From: Streptomyces chumphonensis
GTDB taxonomy: Bacteria; Actinomycetota; Actinomycetes; Streptomycetales; Streptomycetaceae
Length of the DNA stretch: 64,000 nucleotides
NCBI RefSeq assembly: GCF_014779715.1
Contig: NZ_JACXYU010000001.1
Location: forward strand, 558,001 to 622,000
Direction: 5' to 3'
Part shown: positions 39,001 through 45,919 of the stretch, one piece after another
Layout of the letters: every line of letters starts with the position of its first letter
Position numbering within the stretch: position 1 is the stretch's first letter
Notes under the pieces: generated by a model
Told to the model about the DNA's origin: nothing
What the model saw: the letters and a program-made list of their open reading frames with translations, nothing else
The model's database searches: none
Translations under genes and position numbers: made by a program

Positions 39001-40121
39001 GCCACCAGGTCGTCCAGCGTGACCCGGCGCGCGTGCAGGACGATCACCAGCCGGGAGACGACTGACGAAGGCTCGGCACCCGCCTGTCTTGTTCCGGATT
39101 CCGGGGTATCGGGGTCGGTGAGCGTCAGGAGACGACCCAGCAGGGCGGACTTGCCCGAGCCGGGGTCTCCGGTGATGACACGCGCTTTGCGGTCGTGATC
39201 ACGGCTGGGGGAGTTGAGGAACGCCGTGAGTTCGTGCAGGGCGCGGGCGCGACCGGTGAAGTAGTCGCCGCGTTCGCCGGCGTGTTCCACACCGCGGCTG
39301 CGCGGGCCGAAGTGCCCGCTGTGGCGGCGGCGCAGCCCGGCGATGCTGGCGAGGTCGATGCCGTCGGCCGGTAAACCGGGCAGAAAGAGAGGGCTGGGGA
39401 AGAAGGGGTCCTGGCCGTCAGTTTCGGTCGTGGTCAGCCGGGCCTGCTGGCGGGGGCGGTGGACCTTGAAGTGGGCGTTGACGCGTTCGGTGACCTCGCG
39501 CACGCTCATAAACTGCTGGCTGGCGCCATGACGGCGGTGAGCGAAGACGTCCCCGAGGGCGTCGACGAAGACGTTCTCCTTGGCGCGTTCCTTGGCACGG
39601 GCCGCGGCCAGGTGCCAGCGATTGGCCCGCCCGCGGTGCAGGTCCGCCAGACCGAGGGCGAGCCGGCTGATGTCCGCGGTCCCGGCTCCGGCGTAGCAGG
39701 TGTCCAGCATGACCAGCAGGTGGCCGACCTTGCTCATCACCAGCGGGCGGGCCAGATCTTCGGCCGCCAGCGCTCTCGAGGTGCGGCCTGGCCTGCTGTC
39801 GGTGCACAGCAGGTAGTGGCGGTCCTCCTCGCAGACGCCGTGCCCGGCGAAGTACACCACCACCACATCCTCCGGCTCCAGGCAGGTCCCCAGGGCCCAG
39901 TCCTCGATGCCTTCCACGAGGTCGTCCCGGGCCGGATCGTGGGCGAGCCGGGTGAGGACGGACTCGTACCCCATCGGCTCCAGCAGGGCTCGGACCCGCC
40001 GCACATCCGTTTCGACGCCGGGCAGAGCGTCCAGGCCCGGGTTGTGGAAGCGGCCGACGCCAGCCGCGATCAAGTACCGCCGCCCGGGTAAGGCTTGTCC
40101 GGCCGCTGTGGTGGTCGTCAT
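36084..40121 (-). CDS. Caspase-like protease / NACHT-type ATPase / WD40-repeat protein (candidate defence effector)
   Basis: 1345 residues. Residues 1-150 form a caspase-type (C14) domain: the His in VVVVYFAGHG (H94) and Cys in VMLDTCYAGAG (C142) are the catalytic dyad. A STAND/NACHT-like P-loop ATPase follows: Walker A VITGDPGSGKSALLGRLL (~316-333) and Walker B VAVVVDSLDEAG (~400). A helical region (~550-770) leads to twelve WD40 repeats (~778-1305) of 44 residues that are nearly identical, then a degenerate last strand. The layout (effector - switch ATPase - repeat sensor) is that of NLR-like immune proteins: ligand binding by the propeller would trigger proteolysis. Its ATG overlaps the stop of the hydrolase gene (ATGA). 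No signal peptide. Function is inferred. Confidence 0.85.
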   Translation of the reverse strand: MTTTTAAGQALPGRRYLIAAGVGRFHNPGLDALPGVETDVRRVRALLEPMGYESVLTRLAHDPARDDLVEGIEDWALGTCLEPEDVVVVYFAGHGVCEEDRHYLLCTDSRPGRTSRALAAEDLARPLVMSKVGHLLVMLDTCYAGAGTADISRLALGLADLHRGRANRWHLAAARAKERAKENVFVDALGDVFAHRRHGASQQFMSVREVTERVNAHFKVHRPRQQARLTTTETDGQDPFFPSPLFLPGLPADGIDLASIAGLRRRHSGHFGPRSRGVEHAGERGDYFTGRARALHELTAFLNSPSRDHDRKARVITGDPGSGKSALLGRLLTLTDPDTPESGTRQAGAEPSSVVSRLVIVLHARRVTLDDLVADLASALRLPAPADRDDVLAAMADRTTPVAVVVDSLDEAGTAGDTREGNRIARELLHPLSFLPPVRLVVGTRRPQVPSLGHAIQVIDLDKPAYISRNDIAAYARVLLEDTQDPDSRSPYRHRPDLAATIADGIAARARFSYLVARMTARALVHGQIHIDTTQPEWRERLPSDAREAFAAYLDRFGDDSPKVERLLRPLAYAQGAGLPWSTIWGPLAEALSGRPCPQDDLDWLHRHAGAYIIETPTPDGSAYRLFHETMAEHLRRTSHEHDDHATIARTLTTLVHHDPATGVNDWHAAHPYVRQHAASHAAAGGTLPTLLNDPEYLVHAHPAALLRALDTTTGRADRTTAAVYRASAAVHAPLAPSARRDVLAIDAARYQQPDLATSLARTRPWTPRWATGTLVHPSHRATLTGHTNPVNAVAVTRLDGRPHAATTSRDKTVRVWDLTTGTERTTLTGHTDGVNAVAVTNLDGRPHAVTTSNDGTVRVWDLITGTEHATLTGHTDGVNAVAVTRLDGRPHAVTTSRDETVRVWDLITGTERAILTGHTDPVRGVAVAEIDGRPHAVTTSNDGTVRVWDLITGTEHATLTGHTDGVNAVAVTNLDGRPHAVTTSNDETVRVWDLTTGTEHATLTGHTHGVNAVAVTNLNDRPHAITTSHDKTVRVWDLTTGTERTALTGHTNWVNAVAVTEIDGHPHTITTSNDKTVRVWDLTTGTEHATLTGHTHWVNAVAVTDLNDRPHAITTSHDRTVRVWDLTTGTERTALTGHTSWVNAVAVTNLDDRPHAITTSRDETVRVWDLTTGTEHAILTGHTDGVRGVAVTEIDGHPHAITTSADETVRVWDLTTGTERTALTGHTSWVNGVAVAEIDGRPHAVTTSNDETVRVWDLTTGTEHATLTGHTDGVNGVAVTELDGRPHAVTASFDKTVRVWDLLSNRVVAVLSQPLAVCAGAAHRGDIILGMANEVVVLQRNTGK
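36210..37790 (-). repeat. Twelve-copy 132-bp tandem repeat encoding WD40 units
   Basis: The DNA encoding the propeller is a tandem array of 132-bp units with very high similarity (conserved blocks such as GTGTGGCCGGTGAGG and GGTCCCACACCCGCACCGT recur every 132 bp). Variation concentrates in a few codons: after GHT (DG, NP, HG, NW, HW, SW), in TNLD/TEID/TRLD/TDLN, and in S-N/R/H/A/F-D-G/E/K/R-T. Such a structure favours unequal crossing over and rapid change of copy number or binding surface. Confidence 0.95.
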
Positions 40122-41050
40122 GCCGGCGCCGCCTGGAGACCGGCGGCGACGGCGGTCGCGGTCTTCGGGGCGGTCAGGTAGCGCTGGAAGTCGTGCATCC
40201 GTACGCCGTTGGTGATCGTCCGATCCTCCACCAAACCTGCGGGGCCGGACACGAAACGCGAGGCCAGCGAGCCCACCAGAGCGACGACGTCACCGGGATC
40301 GGCCACGTTCGTCCAGCGCACCACACCACCGGGCCACGCCCCACGCCCCTCCACCGGCAACGGGCTCAAGCGACGGAAGACCACCGGCAGTCCAAGCGGC
40401 GACCCCACCGTCACGAGATCCGTCACCGGCCACCCGGGGTTCTCGCACAACGTCTCGTAGGCGACCACCGACCCCAACGAATTCGCCACCAGCACCCGCG
40501 TGTCCGCACCGATCTGATCCCCCACCGCAGCACGGGCCGCCCGCCGAACCTGGGGCTCGTCCATGTAGCGGCGCACCTGCTTCAACTCCGCCACCAGCAT
40601 CCGCTTCGACACCGGCTGGAAGAAACGCACCTCCGACAGGGCGTTCAGTGCCCCGCGCACCCACCGGGACAGCAGCAGCCGAGACACGGCGAACCCGGCC
40701 GGCCCCCGCGTCCCCTCCTCATCAGGAGGAGACACCCCGTCATCCAGTTCGGCCGCCCGCCGCCACCACGCAGCAAGGAGGTCCGCCTCCAAACCGTCCA
40801 CCACATCGTGCTCATCCCACGGCGGCAGATCACCCGACCGGCTACCCGGCTCGACGAAGACGTCCCCGTAGAACGCACACGCCACATCGTCCGGCTGGAG
40901 CGCCATGCCCGACGCCAGCCTGACACCGTCACGGAGCGCGGCCCCCAGCCGCAACGACAGCAGCTCCGGCCCCTCGAACTGTTGAGCAATTCCGTGCACC
41001 AGCACAACACGCCCCACATCGGCCCTTCCCCGAGCACGATCCCTAAGCAT
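40118..41050 (-). CDS. Alpha/beta-hydrolase-like protein paired with the caspase-WD40 gene
   Basis: 310 residues. VVLVHGIAQQF is the oxyanion-hole strand and turn of alpha/beta hydrolases; TRVLVANSLGSVVAYETLC is a nucleophile elbow with N-S-L-G-S in place of the usual H-S-L-G; ARMHDFQRYL-like MHDFQRYL near the end can supply the His. It resembles esterase/lipase-type proteins found next to regulatory ATPases. It overlaps the caspase-ATPase-WD40 gene by 4 bp, so the two are translated together and probably act together, for example as a membrane-lipid-degrading effector controlled by the protease. That partnership is inferred. Confidence 0.75.
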   Translation of the reverse strand: MLRDRARGRADVGRVVLVHGIAQQFEGPELLSLRLGAALRDGVRLASGMALQPDDVACAFYGDVFVEPGSRSGDLPPWDEHDVVDGLEADLLAAWWRRAAELDDGVSPPDEEGTRGPAGFAVSRLLLSRWVRGALNALSEVRFFQPVSKRMLVAELKQVRRYMDEPQVRRAARAAVGDQIGADTRVLVANSLGSVVAYETLCENPGWPVTDLVTVGSPLGLPVVFRRLSPLPVEGRGAWPGGVVRWTNVADPGDVVALVGSLASRFVSGPAGLVEDRTITNGVRMHDFQRYLTAPKTATAVAAGLQAAPA

Positions 41051-41212
41051 TCAGCGTAGGCGCCCCGCCACAGACTCGACCGGCCGATCCGCGAAATCAC
41101 GCTCCCGTTGATGGGCCCCTTTACGTAGACACCGATCAGGTTGACGGAGCCCTCATGCGCTGGAGCGACGAGGTCCACAGGCATCGGCCGTCGCCTCAGG
41201 AGCCACCAGGCC

Positions 41213-41310
41213 ATCAAGTTCGTACAGATGTCCACTTGCCAGCAGCAGTCGTGCACAATCCCCGGCCTGGAACAGCCTGGGAACGATGGCTCTCGAACGT
41301 CCTGACCGAC
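41213..41310 (-). pseudogene. Fossil of a DUF5753 (Scr1-type) regulator gene
   Basis: In two frames the minus strand reads VRTFES and then IVPRLFQAGDCARLLLASG, matching the conserved segment TFESQVVPGLLQAEDYARPL of the HTH-DUF5753 protein encoded at 47958-48779 (nucleotide similarity is also obvious: CACTTGCCAGCAGC and ACTCTCGAACGT-like stretches). Only ~95 bp remain, with frameshifts. The surrounding gap 41051-41349 has no other recognisable gene. Confidence 0.6.
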
Positions 41311-41349
41311 GCAGACTGGACGCCCCGTTTGAGCGGGCTGACGGCAGCG

Positions 41350-41528
41350 GCGACAGACTTCATCGGAGCGCCCGCAGGGACGTTGCCGCAAACGCTACGA
41401 TGGCCCTTTTGAGCTGCCACCGCACCCCACGCCGACCACAAAGCGAGCACCTTATGAGCGATTTGCCGGATTCGGTGAAAGTCATGGAAAACTCGCGTCG
41501 CACGCTATAAACCCGCAGGTCACGCAGT
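41350..41528 (+). promoter_or_regulatory. Leader of CRISPR array 3
   Basis: About 180 bp closely similar to the leader of array 4 (GGAGCGCCCGCAGG, ACGCTACGATG, TTTGAGCTGCCACCGCACC, CACAAAGCGAG, GAAAGTCATGGAAAACTCGC, TAAACCCGCAGGTCACGCAG). It contains the 18-codon frame 41454-41510 (MSDLPDSVKVMENSRRTL) ending 18 bp before the repeat. The high similarity over this length indicates duplication of a leader-repeat unit. Confidence 0.85.
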
Positions 41529-42106
41529 CTGCTCCCCGCACGCGCGGGGATGGTCCCGCCTCGGAGCGGATGGTCGCGGCGCAGGCCCGCTGCTCCCCGC
41601 ACGCGCGGGGATGGTCCCGGCAGCTTCCAGTACCGGGTGGTGAACCTCTTCTGCTCCCCGCACGCGCGGGGATGGTCCCGACGACTGGGCCCGCTTCGCC
41701 AACGAGACCCGCTGCTCCCCGCACGCGCGGGGATGGTCCCGGGTGACAGCAGTTCGCGCCCCAGCATTCGGCCTGCTCCCCGCACGCGCGGGGATGGTCC
41801 CCACCTGAACCTTGCCGGGCCGCTCGCTTTTCGCTGCTCCCCGCACGCGCGGGGATGGTCCGCGCCCGCAGCCCGTCCGGCGACGTGTCGGCGTCTGCTC
41901 CCCGCACGCGCGGGGATGGTCCTGGCTACCAGCTTGCCGCCGTCGTCCGGATTCGCTGCTCCCCGCACGCGCGGGGATGGTCCGTGGTTCTCGTGGCGTA
42001 GCTGCCGCAGCCGGGCCTGCTCCCCGCACGCGCGGGGATGGTCCGTGGTTCTCGTGGCGTAGCTGCCGCAGCCGGGCCTGCTCCCCGCACGCGCGGGGGT
42101 GGTCGG
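41529..42106 (+). CRISPR. CRISPR array 3 (type I-E, 10 repeats, duplicated last spacer)
   Basis: Ten 29-bp repeats starting at 41529 and every 61 bp to 42078. The last copy is degenerate (GGGGGTGGTCGG end). Spacers 8 (41985-42016) and 9 (42046-42077) are identical over all 32 bp (beginning GTGGTTCTCGTGGCGTAG), a repeat-spacer duplication. There are no cas genes nearby, so it depends on the operon 15 kb away. Confidence 0.98.
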
Positions 42107-42122
42107 GGTTGGTCCCGCCACG

Positions 42123-42154
42123 GGCAGCGTGGCGTACTCGTACGCCACGCTGCC
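42123..42154. terminator. Perfect 15-bp inverted repeat after CRISPR array 3
   Basis: GGCAGCGTGGCGTAC at 42123-42137 pairs with its complement at 42140-42154 across two bases. It begins 17 bp after the last repeat of the array and ~107 bp before the ArsR-type regulator gene. It may terminate the pre-crRNA or serve as an operator for that regulator; the short loop and perfect symmetry also suit a protein-binding site. Confidence 0.6.
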
Positions 42155-42261
42155 TCCTCCTGTGGTGGGCGCGGGCTGCCGAGGGCGTGGTCGGCGGCCC
42201 CGACGGGAAGAGAGACTGTGTTCGGTGTAGGCGGGCGTTCAGCCCGGACCGGGGGAGGGCC

Positions 42262-43248
42262 GTGCTCCGCATCCACTTCACCGATGTCGACCTCGGCCGC
42301 TTGCGCATCGCCACCGGGCCCGACGCCATGTGGGAAACCGTGCTCAGCCTGCACCATCTCGTCTCGCCCAGCACCTTCTTCGGTCCCTGGCAGCGGGTCA
42401 CGCGGCGTGCGCTGGCCGAGGCGAGGCTCGGTCAGGACGTTCATCTGCTGACGGCCCTCTCCCCGATCAGCGCTTACTTTCCGGACTTTCTGACGCCAGC
42501 CGGGCCGGTCAGTGACTTCGGGGCCGGGGTTGAGGAGGTGTTGTCCACCTCTCGGAGCCAACTCCGAGAGGAGATCACCCTCCTGGCTGACGGACGCACC
42601 GATCCGCCCGCTTGGCTCGATGACATCTCCGCCGGACGCTCGCGAGCGCTGCGCCGTCTCGGGGTCGCGCTCCGCCGATACCACGCCGTCGCCCTGGCGC
42701 CCTACCGGACGACCGTCGCGGCGCATATCGACCGCGAGACGACGCGCCATACGGAACGCGCGCTGGGCGACGGCACCGAAGCCGTGCTCGGTCGGCTGGG
42801 GCCCCGCCTCCGCTGGCGTCCCCCGGTTCTGGAGGCCGACTACCCCTTCCCGAAGGAGATTCGTCTCGACGGACGCGGGCTCTGCCTCGTCCCCAGTTTC
42901 TTCATCAACTACTACCCGATCACCTTGGCGGACCCCGACCTCACGCCTGTTCTGGTCTACCCCGTCACACGGGGCCCCGTCTGGGTGCCCGAACGGTGCG
43001 GCACCACCTCCCGGCGGGACGACCCGCTCGCCGAACTTCTCGGCGCCACGCGCGCGGCGCTCCTGCGTCTGCTGGACGAGCCCGCGACGACCACGGTGCT
43101 CGCCACGCGGGCCCACACCTCCCCGTCCTCGGTCAGCCGCCACACCGGTGCCCTGCGGCGCGCCGGGCTCGTCGCATCCGACCGACGTGGGATGCACGTG
43201 CTGCACGTCCGCACGTCGCTCGGTACGGCTCTGGTGCACGGCCGCTGA
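42262..43248 (+). CDS. ArsR-type winged-helix regulator (DUF5937-like)
   Basis: 328 residues from a GTG with GGGGGAGG upstream. The N-terminal ~240 residues (IHFTDVDLGRLRIATGPDAM ... FINYYPITLADPDLTPVLVY) resemble the domain found before ArsR-type winged helices in Streptomyces regulators such as the protein at 55237-56265. The C-terminal winged helix reads LATRAHTSPSSVSRHTGALR, AGLVASDRRG. It probably represses itself or the lipoprotein gene 81 bp downstream; a 15-bp inverted repeat upstream is a candidate operator. Confidence 0.85.
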   Translation: MLRIHFTDVDLGRLRIATGPDAMWETVLSLHHLVSPSTFFGPWQRVTRRALAEARLGQDVHLLTALSPISAYFPDFLTPAGPVSDFGAGVEEVLSTSRSQLREEITLLADGRTDPPAWLDDISAGRSRALRRLGVALRRYHAVALAPYRTTVAAHIDRETTRHTERALGDGTEAVLGRLGPRLRWRPPVLEADYPFPKEIRLDGRGLCLVPSFFINYYPITLADPDLTPVLVYPVTRGPVWVPERCGTTSRRDDPLAELLGATRAALLRLLDEPATTTVLATRAHTSPSSVSRHTGALRRAGLVASDRRGMHVLHVRTSLGTALVHGR

Positions 43249-43329
43249 ACCTTTGCGCCACAACGCAAAGGGTTCGGCGGCGGCTCCCGCGTTCGTAGCG
43301 TCGTCTCGGACGAACCAGGAGGGGGTCTC

Positions 43330-44238
43330 ATGCGGGGAACGACCATCGCCGCTCTGGGCACGACGATCGCTCTCGTCTGCGCGGCACTCGCCGGGTGCGG
43401 TGACGGCGGCGACCCCGCTACCAGGGAGGCGCCTCCCGGACGCGAACTGACGGGCCGGGAGAAGAGCCGACTGGACCGTGCCGAGGAACTGCTTGTCGCA
43501 CGCTGCATGGCCGAACACGGCTTCCGGTACACGCCGAGCGAGCCCGCCGACGCGGAAACGGGCGGAGGTGGCGGCTACGTCCTGGACGACGTGGAGTGGG
43601 CCCGCGAGCACGGCTACGGCGGCGAACTTCGCCGGAAGGTCCTCACCGCCCGCAAGGACAACCCCAACCTGACGTACCGGGCCTCCCTCTCCGAGGACCG
43701 GCTCCGGGCATACACCGCCGCCCTGGGGGGCCGCCCGTCCGAGGGGATGCTCTCCGTGGAGCTGCCCGGAGGTGGCACCATCAGAACCGCACGAGGCGGT
43801 TGCCGCGCCACGGCTCAGGAGGAGCTGTACGGCCACCGGGAGACGTGGTTCCGCGTCGACAAGGTCCACGGCAACCTCGCGCCTCTCTACCTGCCGGACC
43901 TCGTGCAGGACGAACGCTTCACCGACGCCGTCGAGGCATGGGCCCGCTGCATGCGCGCGGCCGGGCACGACTACGCCGAGCCCCCGCACATCCGCGCTCA
44001 GCTCCCCACGCTCACCGAGGGCCTCAGCGCCCGGGACGCACACGATGTCGAGGTCGGACTCGCCGTCGCGGAGGCCACCTGTGCCCGAGACACCGGGCTG
44101 GCCCACACCGCGCGCGCCCTGCACGACGAGTACCGGGCGCCCGTGGCTCAGCAGTACGCCGAGGAGCTGACCACACACCATCACATGCGGCTCGCGGCCC
44201 TGAAACAGGCGAAGCAGGTCATCTCTTCCCAGGCATGA
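43330..44238 (+). CDS. Lipoprotein of unknown function
   Basis: 302 residues with GGAGGGGG upstream of the ATG. The signal ends in a lipobox (LVCAALAGCG), so the mature protein starts at the cysteine near residue 23 and is anchored to the membrane. The rest is soluble and mixed helical, with ARCMAEHGFRY and WARCMRAAGHDY, two copies of a C-M-x-x-x-G motif that occur in a family of actinobacterial lipoproteins of unknown role. It is followed 62 bp later by a secreted protein gene, likely co-transcribed. Confidence 0.8.
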   Translation: MRGTTIAALGTTIALVCAALAGCGDGGDPATREAPPGRELTGREKSRLDRAEELLVARCMAEHGFRYTPSEPADAETGGGGGYVLDDVEWAREHGYGGELRRKVLTARKDNPNLTYRASLSEDRLRAYTAALGGRPSEGMLSVELPGGGTIRTARGGCRATAQEELYGHRETWFRVDKVHGNLAPLYLPDLVQDERFTDAVEAWARCMRAAGHDYAEPPHIRAQLPTLTEGLSARDAHDVEVGLAVAEATCARDTGLAHTARALHDEYRAPVAQQYAEELTTHHHMRLAALKQAKQVISSQA

Positions 44239-44300
44239 CCTCGCCGCACCCCCACGAACCCCCGCGGCGACCGTCCGCGGGTACGGAGAAGGAGATCACC

Positions 44301-44828
44301 ATGCGCAGAACCCGTCCCGTCCTCGCCGTCGTCGGACTGGCCTTCGCCACCGCACTCGGCCCTCTGCTCCCGGCGTCCTCGGCTGCGGCCGGAGAGAGGG
44401 ACACCCAGGGCGCCGGCTGCGACAGTGAGTACTGGAAGTACGCCAACGACGGAAACGTCCGGGCCTACAGCGGGAACGACTGCTCCGGCCTCCTCGGTTC
44501 CAGCCCGGGGAACGACTCGAACTGGGGCAACAGCGCCGGAGGGTTCCGGGGTTCGGACAACAACGCGGCGTCGTCAGTGCTCAACACCGGCGTCCAGGAC
44601 GCCTACGACACGGTGGCCTTCTACGACGCCTACAACTACGACTTCACGAGCAGCGGCTACGGCTGCCTGAAGCGAAACGAGCTCTACGCCGACAAGCTCA
44701 CGGACAACAACTTCAGTCGCGGAGACGGCAACGGCGGCGGCCTCTGGTACGCCGACATGGACGACTCCATCTCCTCCCACCAGTGGGTCGGAGACGGCGC
44801 GTGCTGGTCCGGGGGCTTCATCAACTGA
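44301..44828 (+). CDS. Small secreted protein, possibly I36-type peptidase inhibitor-like
   Basis: 175 residues with GGAGATCACC upstream and signal peptide MRRTRPVLAVVGLAFATALG ending near ASSAAAGE. The mature part is rich in Gly, Asn, Asp and aromatic residues, and has CDSEYWKYANDGNVRAYSG, NDCSG and later YGCLKRNELY and GACWSGG: four cysteines probably in two disulfides. The pattern 'C....NVR.YSG.DCSG' is reminiscent of Streptomyces small secreted beta-rich proteins such as peptidase inhibitor I36, but the resemblance is weak. Confidence 0.65.
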   Translation: MRRTRPVLAVVGLAFATALGPLLPASSAAAGERDTQGAGCDSEYWKYANDGNVRAYSGNDCSGLLGSSPGNDSNWGNSAGGFRGSDNNAASSVLNTGVQDAYDTVAFYDAYNYDFTSSGYGCLKRNELYADKLTDNNFSRGDGNGGGLWYADMDDSISSHQWVGDGACWSGGFIN

Positions 44829-45322
44829 CCTGACCCGGTGAGGGGGGCGAGCATGTGGCATCGGCGTTGCACGCCGGTGCCACACCGCTCCCCTGCGGCA
44901 CGTTCCGGTGCCACGACGGCAGGCGCAGGAGGCCGGCGCGGCGACCGGCGTGAACCGCCGTCGCGACGACTGGCAGCGTGCAGAGTCGCGGCCAACCGGT
45001 GACGCGTTCGTTCCACCATCGACCGGCACGGAGCCGGGCAGGCCACGTCGAGGTCCACAACGTCCGCCGCGCAACATGCTCTTCGACACATAGGCACACG
45101 GAAACGGTGGCGGACGCACCCGGTTCGGGGGCCAACTGCGGTGACCACCGACTTCGTCGGAGCGCCCGCAGGAACGTCACCCCGAACGCTACGATGACCC
45201 CTTTGAGCTGCCACCGCACCCCGCACCGACCACAAAGCGAGTACCTTATGAGCGATTTGCCGGACTCAGCGAAAGTCATGGAAAACTCGCGTCGCACACC
45301 ATAAACCCGCAGGTCACGCAGT
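44829..45322 (+). promoter_or_regulatory. Gene-free stretch and leader of CRISPR array 4
   Basis: The first ~320 bp hold nothing I recognise. From about 45150 the sequence matches the leader of array 3 (GGAGCGCCCGCAGG, AACGCTACGATGACC, TTTGAGCTGCCACCGCACC, GAAAGTCATGGAAAACTCGC). It contains the 18-codon frame 45248-45304 (MSDLPDSAKVMENSRRTP), ending 18 bp before the first repeat. Confidence 0.8.
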
Positions 45323-45839
45323 CTGCTCCCCGCACGCGCGGGGATGGTCCCACCCGACAACTGGACGGGCTGGCGGGCGTGTTCTGCTCCCCGCACGCGC
45401 GGGGACGGTCCCGAGGGGTCGACTCCGTCGGGGACGACCTGCGGCTGCTCCCCGCACGCGCGGGGATGGTCCCGTGAGCACTCGGCGTACCGGGGAGAGA
45501 GGGTGTCTGCTCCCCGCACGCGCGGGGATGGTCCCCTGCCGTTTCGCATTCTCGACCCTGGCGACGCCTGCTCCCCGCACGCGCGGGGATGGTCCCTCGC
45601 GGCTCGTTGTCGTCGCACGCGAGTCCCTCTGCTCCCCGCACGCGCGGGGATGGTCCTCGGGGGACCAGCTCACCGACCACGAGACGCGGCTGCTCCCCGC
45701 ACGCGCGGGGATGGTCCCGCCCAGTCGGAGTCGATGTAGTCCTGCGCCGGCTGCTCCCCGCACGCGCGGGGATGGTCCCGCCGAGTCGTCGTGTGGGGCA
45801 CGCCCGGACCCTGCTCCCCGCACGCGCGGGGGTGGTCCC
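45323..45839 (+). CRISPR. CRISPR array 4 (type I-E, 9 repeats)
   Basis: Nine 29-bp repeats start at 45323, 45384, 45445, 45507, 45568, 45629, 45690, 45751 and 45811; spacers are 31-33 bp. The last repeat has a changed base (GGGGGTGG), like that of array 3. The second repeat carries GGGGACGG. No cas genes adjoin it. Confidence 0.97.
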
Positions 45840-45919
45840 CGCAGTACCCGACGATGTCGCCGGTGGGTGGTGCTGTCTGCGGCTCTCACGGCCGGTGTCT
45901 CAGCGGGTTGGTGCCGCTG

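Noticed and set aside
41155..41412. Possible 85-codon gene upstream of array 3
   Set aside because: No ribosome site or recognisable motif, and it is antisense to the DUF5753 fossil and runs into leader sequence shared by array 4 where the frame is broken.
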